From JAKAAZ01 sp963817855 (GTDB lineage Bacteria > Acidobacteriota > Terriglobia > Terriglobales > Acidobacteriaceae), in assembly GCA_963817855.1 (NCBI GenBank), contig CAWFQA010000004.1:248001-312000 (forward strand): a DNA stretch of 64,000 nt. Direction: 5' to 3'. Below are positions 19,206-28,039 of this stretch, one piece after another (position 1 is the stretch's first letter; every line of letters starts with the position of its first letter). The notes under the pieces are model-generated. The model had not been told where the DNA came from and searched no databases. It saw only the letters and a program-made list of their open reading frames with translations. A program made the position numbers and the translations under genes.

Positions 19206-20610
19206 AAGCTTCCTGGATCGCGCCCTCTCTCGCGTTGGGCGCTCATACTGCCAGCGCCAGTTACTCGGGTGATGCCAGCTTTCAGGCCTCCGCGGCGACG
19301 GCGCAGACCTTCAGTGTCGGCTTGGGAACGCCGTATATCACTGTCAGTCCAACCCAGAACTTATACAACACCATACATGCCTGCAGCAGTCTGACCGTGG
19401 GGGTCGTGGTCGGCACGATCTACCGACCCATGTTCGCGAATACCGGACCTGCACCGCCAGGCACATTAGCTCCCATCGGGACGGTTACTGTAAAGCTGGT
19501 GTGGGACAACTCCGATGTTTTTGGCCTCGGCTGCGGAGCGGATACCACCGGGCTCTCCCAGACTGCCACTCTCGTGGCGCCGAGCGGCCTTTTCAGTCAA
19601 TACTCATCTGTCGAGGCGGTCTTTTCTAACATTCCCGCACGCAGCAACGGTTATGGCTACATGCTTTGTGCGCAATACAATGGCGACGCGAATTGGGAAC
19701 CTTACGGCGCAGTCTACCTGAATGACATCAACGTCGCCGCGCCTGCAACCCGCTGGCGGCTTGAACAACATTGCTGACGATTACGCCCGGCAGCCTTTCT
19801 ACCGAGCTGGAGGCTACCCTCACGGCGACAGTGAGCGGCCCGGCGGGAGCTACGGTCGCGCCATCGGGATTCATTACGTTTTGGACAACGGAGCTGTCAG
19901 CTATTGGGGATCGCTGTACCAGTTAGTTCCGGCTTCCTCAGGTGGACGCGCAAGCTACGCGCTGTCGCTTCCGTCCGAGGCCTTCTGGGCGAACGGGGCC
20001 AATCAGATTACAGCGGTTTATTCCGGCGATAGCACATACCTGCCGTCAACCAGCAACGCAACCTCAGTCAGCGTCGATCAGGGAGGCAGCGACTTCACGC
20101 TGGTGGCGCAAAACCCGCAGCTTGCGCTGACGTCAGACAGCGCAGGGGCGGTTGGCGTGAACCTCAAGTCGATCAATAATTTCAAGGGCTCGGTCGCTCT
20201 CACATGTGCACCTTCGTCGAGCCAATTCTCGTGCAGCGTGGGTCCTGCATCAACGGCGCTGAACGGTGCGGCCTCGGCGACATTAACGATTACCGCTTCG
20301 CTTCCCGACACAACTGCAAAACCGTCACCGACGCCGACGCAACGGGTGGGTTGGCACGGCGATGGAGCTGCATTGGCGTTTTGTTTCTTGTTTGTGCTGC
20401 CGGTGCGCAGGCGGGAGGTGGGCCAGCTTGGTTTGCCTGCCGCTTCTTCTGGGCGCGCTCTGGCTGGGCGGTTGCGGTGGTGGGAGCGTTGATGGAGGAT
20501 CGAAAGCACCGCCGGTGAATGGCACGCCTGCGGGTGCGTACACAGCGCTCGTCACCGGCACGGCCGATATCATTGTGCATAATGCCGTGGTCGATATAGT
20601 TGTTCATTGA
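19203..20610 (+). pseudogene. Truncated Ig-like repeat secreted protein with several frameshifts
   Basis: The 3' part of a large surface protein. Recognisable bacterial Ig-like (Ig_3-type) pieces are LALGAHTASASYSGDASFQA near 19220 and NQITAVYSGDSTYLPS near 20010. A domain rich in LTC and FSCSVGP follows, then a C-terminal hydrophobic segment PLLLGALWLGGCGGG and PAGAYTALVTGT, a pattern I associate with acidobacterial secreted proteins. Sense jumps between all three frames: near 19743, again between about 19775 and 19885, and near 20413. The 5' end is lost at the junction with the beta-lactamase-family fragment. Non-functional as it stands. Confidence 0.75.
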
Positions 20611-21227
20611 CGTCAGATCGAAAACGCCAGTCGATATAAAGCTTGCGACTAGCTTTGCCGCTGATCGAGCAGAACCGTACCACTTTGAGGAAAACTTGGA
20701 TCCCCCGGCGGGCTAAAAGAAGCAAAGTCTGGTAGCCATTTGTTCGGAGATTCTTGCATAATTTTGCACCAGTATGCAGCGCAGCTACGCCTGGCGGCCT
20801 TGTCGAAATCTCCGCATACCCGCGCTCTGTATGAGCGAGCAGCCAATCGACTGATGGTTGATTTTAGGCGTTCGATGTATTAGCCGCTCTAGACTAGGTA
20901 GTACTTGGCTCGGGACTTTGGGGCGATTCAGTGCGACCTATTGCAAAGTTCATCCCCTGTGTAAGCATAGTAAATAGAATCAGTTAGCTTCTTCGTGCTT
21001 CTCGGTGCGACTTGATACAAAACTGATCCGGTCGCACTTAAAATCCGCAGGGAGCAATCCCATGGGGGTTCAAGTCCCCCTCCGGGCACCCAGGAAAAAA
21101 TGCATGTAAATCGGCTATCTCGCGTGAGGTGGCCATTTTTTTGTTTTGGTGGCTGTTTTTTTTGCAGTAGCTCTGCAGGGTGCTGTGGTCTGGAACAGCA
21201 TCAGTGATCCGCCACAATATTCAGGAT
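20611..21227. other. Intergenic region containing a tRNA remnant
   Basis: About 600 bases without a supportable gene. It contains a short inverted repeat (GTGCGAC near 21005 and GTCGCAC near 21031) and, immediately after it, the decayed 3' part of a tRNA-Leu at 21035-21092. Confidence 0.5.
21035..21092 (+). pseudogene. 3' fragment of a tRNA-Leu gene
   Basis: ACTTAAAATCCGCAG and GGGGGTTCAAGTCCCCCTCC, through GGGCACC, match the anticodon arm, T arm and 3' acceptor of tRNA-Leu at 6124-6212. The variable arm differs and the 5' half (D arm and 5' acceptor) is absent. Sequence just downstream also resembles that following the intact tRNA, so a duplication of the tRNA locus, or an att-type remnant, is likely. 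Confidence 0.8.
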
Positions 21228-22501
21228 CTACTTAGATTGTGATGTGTTGAACACCACCTGGTCGTGCCACCACAGCCGTTCGAAGAACGTGCGGGCCACA
21301 TTCAATGGAGAGGCATCGGACGATGCCGGCTGCGTTAACTCCAAAATGTCGCGGATGGTGCGATGACCATCGACGCCATCCAACAAACGTTTTTCGGCGG
21401 CGCTAATCGGAAGAAACAGATCGCGGTAGGTGTGGGTTTGATTGATGAGCACGGCAGCGGCTCCGGCCGGCAGACGCTCTTGAATTGTAAGAGTGTCTGA
21501 CATCCGCAGCGGCGTATAGCGCAGCCAGGCGTCGCCAAAGAAATCGATTGGAGCGGCAATCTCACGTCGATCGTTGCGGTAGGCAACTACACTGTGGCGA
21601 ACCATGGTGCCGCGAAAAAGCTCCGCTGCGGCGAATTGCTCCATGGGAGAAAGTCGTGCCATCTGCGCCGCCTGCGGCAGCTTTGCGAGCACGCCACAGG
21701 TGGCGCTGTACGGAGCTTGTTTGATCCAGCGGCCAAAACTTAATCCTGCGTCCTCGAGAAACGTGAACAATTGCGGGACGGAGTAAGCGCGATCCTGCGG
21801 GTGCAGCAACGCATCCGCCAGCGCCGCCTCGTGGCGAAAGTCCGGAGCCTGGCGCAACAGGCTTTCCAGCGGATGATCGGGCGGCAAGGACTGGAGCGCT
21901 GTGACCAGATCGCGGATTCCGTCGTCGCTCGCGTGGATGCCCACCCGCCGACAGAACTCCTGCAACATGTAAATGCCGGTCCGGCCGTAAGGCGCGTAGA
22001 CCATCAAATGCATCGCTCCGTCGGGCTTCAGCACGCTGCGCAGGGCTGCAAGTCCAGCATCCGGATCGGGGAGATGATGCAAAACACCTGTGCAGACAAT
22101 TTGATCGAAGCTGGTTCCCAACTCTTCGACTCGTTCAATGGCGAGCTGGCGGAGCATGGAGATTCTTGAGGTCATATTTCTGCTTCAACTGCTCAGTGTG
22201 ATGAATACTCGTTGCACTGAAGTCGATGCCCGTAACCTGCGCGGAAGGCCAGCGCAGCGCATGCTTGGCGGCCTGGGAGGTTCCACATCCGGCAATCAGG
22301 ATGGAATAGTTCTCGCGGTAGGGTTTGTCGGGCCAGAACAGGTGATAGTCAGCGCGGCGGCGAAGTCGGATCGTCCCACAACCGGGCATAGCTCTCCAGG
22401 CTATCGACTGGCCGCGGATAAGGATAGCGCTCGTAGAAATTCTGAACCTCCTCCATGCCCTTTCCTGGCGACGTCGACAGAGTTTCATCGGATGGTGTCA
22501 T
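21228..22501 (-). CDS. SAM-dependent methyltransferase with C-terminal regulatory-like region, split by two frameshifts
   Basis: Joining three frames gives one class I methyltransferase. The start MTPSDETLSTSPGKGMEEVQ at 22501 leads into NFYERYPYPRPVDS. After a shift near 22370 comes the SAM-binding motif ILIAGCGTSQAAKHAL with GIDFS. After a second shift near 22150-22175 the frame stays open to 21228 and includes VCTGVLHHLPDPDAGL. The C-terminal half has a PqqD-like or methyltransferase-regulatory stretch (AAEKRLLDGVDGHRTIRDIL). The acceptor is unknown. It lies 70 bases beyond a strong terminator that follows sulfatase 2, so it is probably transcribed separately. With two breaks it may be inactive, unless these are assembly errors. 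Confidence 0.75.
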
Positions 22502-22517
22502 AAAAGGAAGAGGATAC

Positions 22518-22560
22518 CGAAAAAAAGGGAGGTCGAGGAGACCCTCCCCTTTTTTTCAGT
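22518..22560 (-). terminator. Rho-independent terminator after sulfatase 2
   Basis: On the minus strand, just past the sulfatase stop at 22572, GGGGAGGGTC-TCCTC-GACCTCCC is followed by a run of seven T. An A-run precedes the stem, so it could act in both directions. Confidence 0.85.
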
Positions 22561-22571
22561 TACTGCCGACG

Positions 22572-24164
22572 CTACCTCGCGCCGACTGGTTCTGGCTTCT
22601 TTGCTGCGGCTTGTTTTTCCGCTGCCGCCTCTTTTGCTTTGTACGCAGCTTGCGCCGGCCCCAACGACGCCATTACAGTGTCGAGGTTGAATGAGGCTGC
22701 CTTCTGCCGCGGTGGGTACTTGATGTAGTTGTCGATCTGAGCAGCAGTGACCGCCTGCGCCATGTAAATCTGAGGCACATGATCGACCATCCAGTCGAGG
22801 TAGGTATTGGAGTTGAACTCTGCGCGCTCAAATGGATCGCGACGCAGGTTGCAGATGTAAGGAAGCCGCAGCTTCACGAACGGTTCGGCCCACAGTCGCA
22901 TGGTGGTTGCGCGCTGTTGTTCGAACGTCATCTTATAGTCGCCGACTCGGATGGCCATCACGCCGCCGTCATCGCTGACATAAAAGAAGTAGTCCCTGGG
23001 GCTCTCCTTCGCCTCTCCCGTGATATACGCGAGCTGGTTGATTCCATCGATGCATGCCTTGAACGTCCTGCCGCCGACAGTGTAACCATCGAGCAGCTTC
23101 TTGCTGACGTCCGGATCGCCTGCCAATGCGAGCAGGGTTGGCAGCATGTCCTGGTGACATACGATGCCGTTTAGCACCGAGCCTGCCTTGATCTTCCCGG
23201 GCCAGCGAAGGAACGCGGGCACGCGCCAGGCGCCCTCATAGTTTGTGTCCTTCTGTGCGCGATACGGCGTGTTTGCGCCATCCGGCCAGGTATCATTCTC
23301 CGGGCCGTTATCGGTGGAATACATCACGATCGTGTTATCGGCGATGCCCAGCTCATCCAGCTTGTCGAGCATCATGCCAATCTGTTCGTCGTGGGTGACC
23401 ATCCGATCGCTGTAGTCATCCTGTCCGCTCTTGCCGCGATTTTTGTCGGCCAGGTGGGTGCGGAAGTGCATGGCTGTCGAGTTATACCACAGGAAAAACG
23501 GCTGATCCGCCTTCGCCTGTGTTTCCATCCAGTCCAGCGCGGCTGCCGTGATCTCCTCGTCAATGGTTTCCATCCGCTTCTTGGTCAGCGGGCCAGTGTC
23601 CTTAATCGTCTGCTTTCCAATTTTGCCGAAGCGAGGATCGTCCGGTTCTGGATTGTCGCTAGCCAGTGCCTTGCAATGCAATACACCGCGAGGTCCGAAC
23701 CTTGCTTTGAATCGCGGGTCTTTGGGATAGTCGGGCAATTCTGGCTCTTCTTCGGCGTTCAGGTGATAGAGATTGCCGAAGAATTCATCGAATCCGTGCA
23801 CCGTTGGCAGGAACTCATTCTTGTCGCCAAGATGGTTCTTGCCGAACTGTCCCGTGGCATAGCCGAGAGGCTTCAGCATCTCAGCAATGGTTGGATCTTC
23901 GGGTTGCAGCCCAAGATCGGCGCCGGGCATGCCGACTTTGGTCAGTCCGGTGCGGAGTGGGTTTTGGCCGGTAATGAAGGCGGCGCGTCCAGCCGTACAA
24001 CTCTGCTGGCCGTAGTAGTCGGTGAAGGTGACACCTTCTTCGGCGACGCGGTCGATGTTCGGCGTTCTGTAGCCCATCTGGCCGCGACTGAAGTGGCTGA
24101 TGTTCCAGATGCCGATGTCATCGCCCCAGAGGATCAGGATATTGGGTTTTTTGCTTGTAGCCAT
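22572..24164 (-). CDS. Arylsulfatase (sulfatase 2), CTAGR-type
   Basis: A 530-residue type I sulfatase. It starts MATSKKPNILILWGDDIG, where the Asp pair binds the metal. The formylglycine motif is CTAGR in YYGQQSCTAGRAAFITGQNP, the variant with Ala at position three. Later metal-site elements include STDNGPENDTWPDG. The start at 24164 is chosen because AAGGAAC lies eight bases upstream; the open frame extends further 5' but without sulfatase sequence. No signal peptide is seen, so it is probably cytoplasmic. It is the last gene of a minus-strand run with an outer-membrane protein, sulfatase 3 and the maturase, and is closed by a clear terminator. The natural substrate is unknown. Confidence 0.93.
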   Translation of the reverse strand: MATSKKPNILILWGDDIGIWNISHFSRGQMGYRTPNIDRVAEEGVTFTDYYGQQSCTAGRAAFITGQNPLRTGLTKVGMPGADLGLQPEDPTIAEMLKPLGYATGQFGKNHLGDKNEFLPTVHGFDEFFGNLYHLNAEEEPELPDYPKDPRFKARFGPRGVLHCKALASDNPEPDDPRFGKIGKQTIKDTGPLTKKRMETIDEEITAAALDWMETQAKADQPFFLWYNSTAMHFRTHLADKNRGKSGQDDYSDRMVTHDEQIGMMLDKLDELGIADNTIVMYSTDNGPENDTWPDGANTPYRAQKDTNYEGAWRVPAFLRWPGKIKAGSVLNGIVCHQDMLPTLLALAGDPDVSKKLLDGYTVGGRTFKACIDGINQLAYITGEAKESPRDYFFYVSDDGGVMAIRVGDYKMTFEQQRATTMRLWAEPFVKLRLPYICNLRRDPFERAEFNSNTYLDWMVDHVPQIYMAQAVTAAQIDNYIKYPPRQKAASFNLDTVMASLGPAQAAYKAKEAAAEKQAAAKKPEPVGAR

Positions 24165-24375
24165 GATATTGTTCCTTTCTTGCGGGTTGAGTTTCATGCG
24201 TTTGCCTTCTGTTCGGAGAAAGTGAAGCTTAGTTGAGCTGTTTGAACGGCCGCCAAAACGCCTGGTTGAACATTCACTTCGCGATGTCGCAGCCTCACAA
24301 CAGCGCAACGGGCGGAATGCTAATCGCATTCAGCACTGAATTTCGCACCACATTTATCGGCTGGCCCATTGCCAT

Positions 24376-25389
24376 TTAACTCTTGGGAGGGGCTGCCTTC
24401 GGAATTCGCAATGTCCATGAAAATCCGAAGACGATCGTGCGTCCCTCCGGACGCGCCTTAGCCGAATACTCGTTGTAGTACTTGAAGAATGCGACAACAT
24501 TTTTTGCGGGCATGATGAAGTTACCCTGGCCGCCGATGGCATGCACCGAGTAATACGGCACGATACTCGCGGAGACCGGGAAGCGGCCAATCAGATAATT
24601 GCCGCCGTTGGCGGTGACCTGCCATTGGTCATAGCCGACCAACCCGAGCTGACTCAACATGCTCATGTCTTTCTTCAGGGGAAGGACCTGTCCGAATCCC
24701 CACTCGTCGGTGAAGGCCTCGCCGGGGGTGATTTTGCTGAACTGGCCCGCTGGCGTGCTCGCCACAGTTTTCTGTCCATGGGTTTCCCAGTCGGTCGCGA
24801 GGTTCGCGGTCGTGCCCTGGTTCTTGGTGATGTAGAGCGTGGTGCCAGACGTTATATTGTTTCCCCAATATCCAGAGCCAACGTTGTCGCTCGCTCCCGC
24901 GGTGTAGCGTCCGGTGGGGGCGACGAAAGCGTATCCCAGGTCGAAGTCCAATCGCTTGTCAATATGCCATCCGATATTTACCGGCTCGACCCACATGTCG
25001 GCCAAACCGGACCCGCCTCCAGCGCCGCTGAGGTTGGTCCCCACGATGGCTGCCACCAGTTCCCCGCTGGCGAAGTTGAGTGCCAAATAGGGCATGAAAT
25101 ACCCTCCGAGGATCTTGTGTTTCGGAACATAAAAGAAGATGTTTTCATCCACCCAGAACGAATAAGTTCCCGTAACATCCTGAAGAATGTGGTTTCCGTT
25201 GGAGTCATTCAATTGGCTGGCCGAGTAATTCAGGGGCATATTGGCGTAGGTCATGCCAGGACTCGGAATCACACCAGCATTCAGCCCATATTGTCCAGGC
25301 ACCCACTGGCCTTTCTGTTGGGCAATCGCTGGCAAGGTGCATACCAGAAGGATGCATGCAGAAATAAGAGCTGTGCTTCTGATTTTCAT
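24376..25389 (-). CDS. Outer-membrane beta-barrel protein (Phenol_MetA_deg-like)
   Basis: A 337-residue secreted protein with a clean signal peptide (MKIRSTALISACILLVCTLPAIAQ). The rest alternates short amphipathic strands rich in aromatic and Gly residues, for example SFWVDENIFFYVPKHK, DFDLGYAFVAPTGRY and NVVAFFKYYNEYSA, and it ends in a strand-like FGFSWTLRIP stretch. This matches the family named after the meta-pathway of phenol degradation, thought to form transport pores for aromatic or other hydrophobic compounds. The start at 25389 has AAAGGGA upstream. It sits between sulfatases 3 and 2 on the same strand, so it may bring sulfate esters into the cell; that role is inferred from context. 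Confidence 0.85.
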   Translation of the reverse strand: MKIRSTALISACILLVCTLPAIAQQKGQWVPGQYGLNAGVIPSPGMTYANMPLNYSASQLNDSNGNHILQDVTGTYSFWVDENIFFYVPKHKILGGYFMPYLALNFASGELVAAIVGTNLSGAGGGSGLADMWVEPVNIGWHIDKRLDFDLGYAFVAPTGRYTAGASDNVGSGYWGNNITSGTTLYITKNQGTTANLATDWETHGQKTVASTPAGQFSKITPGEAFTDEWGFGQVLPLKKDMSMLSQLGLVGYDQWQVTANGGNYLIGRFPVSASIVPYYSVHAIGGQGNFIMPAKNVVAFFKYYNEYSAKARPEGRTIVFGFSWTLRIPKAAPPKS

Positions 25390-25552
25390 TGCATTCCCTT
25401 TCTCTCCATTACCGGTTAGCGACTTCTTTTTGTCATTTAGAGAAAAATGACGTTGTGCAAATCGCACTGCCAGAAATCAAACGACCTAACGGACCCCTTT
25501 GGAAACAATCATGCGAATTCGGCACATTGTTTCCGTTTTCCCAACCGCACGA

Positions 25553-27931
25553 TCAGCCGGCCATTGCTTTCTTGACACGTAATTCTGCGATAGCCTTCTG
25601 TGCCTCCTCGCTGAGGTTGGATTTGCCGACCTGGACCGTCACCTTGTGAATCTTGCCGGTGAAGGAGTTATTGCCTACTTTGTAGTCGTCGCTGACACAC
25701 GTGTAGAGGTTTTCGCCCACGTCCGTTGTCTCCGCGCCAAACGCGAACGGCTGAGTGTGCTCGATGCGCCCTGTGGCGACCTTTTCACCGTTTACGAAGA
25801 TCGAACCACTACCCCCCGCGCCGGGCCTGCCTCCGTCGTAAGCAAACTCGAAGCGGAGTATCACTTTCCCGGCCGGCAGTGTCGAGGTTCCAACGATCTT
25901 GTAAGTCTCGCGACCGAGAAAGTTCCAGGCGAACCGGGGTGCGCCGTTCTTGACATAAAGACTCCAGCCGCCCATCTCCCCGCCCTGGGCGGTGACCACT
26001 CCTTCGGCGCCCGCCGGAGGGACTTCGATGTCGGCTATCACCACGAAGGAGCGGTTCTTGATGTTGATGAAGCCATTCTCGGGGATTCCTTTCATTCCTT
26101 CGTAGACGGTCATTTCGGTGCGACCTTCCAGCAGATCAGGACGGCCCGCCAGGGCGGCGTTGAAGCGCTCCCACGCGCGGTCGTCAAGAGGAAGCACGTT
26201 GTACTTGACGGCCTCGTCCAGGAAGACTTGCTTGAGTTTCTCTAGTTTGTCGGGATACTTCGCGGCAAGGTCATGGGCGCAACTGAAATCTTCCTCTACG
26301 TTGTAAAGTTCCCACTTGTCGTTCTCAAACGTTGCCCGCGCCTTTGGCTCCCACGGCGGCCGGTGAACTGTGGTGGCGAACCAGCCGTCCTGGTAGATGC
26401 CTCGATTGCCTGCCATCTCGAAGTATTGCGTGGTACGGCGCGACTTCGCGTCGGCGTTATTCAGAGTGTCGAGCATGCTCACGCCTTCGATGGGTTTCTG
26501 CTTGACGCCATAGACGACCCCGGGCTCGGGCACGCCAACTGCCTCCAACACAGTCGGGGCAATGTCAATCATGTGGTACCACTGTGTACGCAGGCCGCCC
26601 TGCTCCTGAATGCCTTTCGGCCAATGGATCACAATGGGCTGGCAGATGCCTCCATAGGAAGCAACCTGGTGGCCCCAGGCAAAGGGCGTGGCCCCCGCGA
26701 AAGCCCAGCCGTTGGGATACAAAATATGCGAATTGGGGCCGCCAAATTTGTCCAGGTTCTCTAATGCAATCTCGAGGGGCTCTGGCATTCCGTTGAACAC
26801 CGATAATTCATTGAAGGCGCCAATCGGGCCTCCCTGAAAAACCGAGCCATTGTCGCCTGTGATGTAGAAGACCAGCGTGTTGTCCATCAGGTCCAGATCT
26901 TCGATCGCTCCCAGGAAACGCCCGATCTCGTGGTCGGTCACCTCGGCGAAGGAAGCATAGATTTCCATGTACCTGGCAAAGACCTTTTTCTCGTCGGCCG
27001 TCAACTCGTCCCATTCCTGAATCCCTGGCGGCTTGGGGGCGAGATCCGTGCCTGGCGGCACGACACCCATTTTGATCTGGCGGGCCAGCGTTTCCTTTCG
27101 CACCTGGTCCCAGCCCTGGTCAAACTTGCCCTTGTATTTGTCGCGCCAATTTTCGGGCACCTGAAACGGACCGTGCGTGCCAATGGCGGAGTAGTAGACG
27201 AAAAATGGCTTGTTGGGTGCGAGCGAATGCTGGGCACGTACCCACTCGATGCCTTTGTCGGTGATATCTGTGCTGGCATAGTAATTGGCATCGGGATGTA
27301 CATCTACCCGGTTCATGTTGTCGTAAATGACCGGATGGAAGAGATCAGCCTCGCCAGCCATGAAGCCGTAGAACCTCTCAAAACCGCTGTGCATGGGCCA
27401 GCGGTCGAACGGCCCCACGATGCTGGATTCCCAGGGCCCCAGCTCGTGACACTTGCCGAACATGGCGGTGCTATAACCGTTGAGCCGCAGGATTTCGGGC
27501 AGCATCGTAACGCTGGCGGGACGCATCGCAGTGTACCCCGGGAAGGCGGTTGCAATTTCCGAGATCACGCCAAAGTTTGCGCTATGACTGTTGCGGCCGG
27601 TGAGCAAGGCCACGCGGCTGGGAGAACATAACGGGGGGACTTTGAAATTGTTGTAGCGAAGTCCGGCCTCGGCCATCCGATCCAGTGTCGGCATCTGGAT
27701 CGGACCTCCGAACGTCGATGCATCTCCGAAGCCGAAGTTATCGAGGAGTATGACCACCACGTTGGGCGCGCCTTTCGGCGCCTTCACCTGAAATCGCGGC
27801 GGGGCTTGAGCATTTTTAACATCAAGTTCGGTGATCGGCGGGTACTGAGGCTCGGGGACGGGGAGCAATGTACGGTCCATGGATTTGGCCGCGTCGATCG
27901 CGCTGCTTTGAGATTCTGGCTTGTCAGGCAT
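25553..27931 (-). CDS. Arylsulfatase (sulfatase 3) with C-terminal beta-sandwich extension
   Basis: A 792-residue sulfatase. Residues 50-100 hold NVVVILLDNFGFGDASTFGG and the formylglycine motif CSPSR in PLCSPSRVALLTGRN. The core contains FGKCHELGPWE, YSAIGTHGPF and ITGDNGSVFQGG and ends near residue 590. The last about 200 residues (from NKNRSFVVIADIEV-like sequence through FVNGEKVATGRI) resemble a lectin/LamG-like jelly roll, perhaps for sugar binding. The start at 27931 (MPDKPESQ) follows a GGAGGAGG site. No signal peptide is visible. Its only clear promoter is upstream of the maturase gene 110 bases before it, so maturase and sulfatase are probably co-transcribed. Confidence 0.92.
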   Translation of the reverse strand: MPDKPESQSSAIDAAKSMDRTLLPVPEPQYPPITELDVKNAQAPPRFQVKAPKGAPNVVVILLDNFGFGDASTFGGPIQMPTLDRMAEAGLRYNNFKVPPLCSPSRVALLTGRNSHSANFGVISEIATAFPGYTAMRPASVTMLPEILRLNGYSTAMFGKCHELGPWESSIVGPFDRWPMHSGFERFYGFMAGEADLFHPVIYDNMNRVDVHPDANYYASTDITDKGIEWVRAQHSLAPNKPFFVYYSAIGTHGPFQVPENWRDKYKGKFDQGWDQVRKETLARQIKMGVVPPGTDLAPKPPGIQEWDELTADEKKVFARYMEIYASFAEVTDHEIGRFLGAIEDLDLMDNTLVFYITGDNGSVFQGGPIGAFNELSVFNGMPEPLEIALENLDKFGGPNSHILYPNGWAFAGATPFAWGHQVASYGGICQPIVIHWPKGIQEQGGLRTQWYHMIDIAPTVLEAVGVPEPGVVYGVKQKPIEGVSMLDTLNNADAKSRRTTQYFEMAGNRGIYQDGWFATTVHRPPWEPKARATFENDKWELYNVEEDFSCAHDLAAKYPDKLEKLKQVFLDEAVKYNVLPLDDRAWERFNAALAGRPDLLEGRTEMTVYEGMKGIPENGFINIKNRSFVVIADIEVPPAGAEGVVTAQGGEMGGWSLYVKNGAPRFAWNFLGRETYKIVGTSTLPAGKVILRFEFAYDGGRPGAGGSGSIFVNGEKVATGRIEHTQPFAFGAETTDVGENLYTCVSDDYKVGNNSFTGKIHKVTVQVGKSNLSEEAQKAIAELRVKKAMAG

Positions 27932-28039
27932 GGGCCTCCTCCAGCACCTCAGCCGATCTTTGAGCAAAAGAGCGCGGCATTGTCTTTCTCCTAGTGAGTT
28001 AGCGTGTTGTATTCGGGAATTTCCGACCTGTCCTGCGGC

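Noticed and set aside
18803..19777. A 324-residue plus-strand open frame
   Set aside because: Its first part is antisense to the beta-lactamase-family remnant and only its second part resembles Ig-like sequence; it spans a rearrangement junction and is not a gene.
6124..21092. A complete integrative element between the tRNA-Leu copies
   Set aside because: No integrase, relaxase or phage gene is present; kept only as a possible island scar.
25448..25466. TGCAAATCGCACTGCCA upstream of the outer-membrane protein at 25389 as a sigma54 promoter
   Set aside because: The two elements are eleven bases apart instead of ten, and no enhancer dyads are present.
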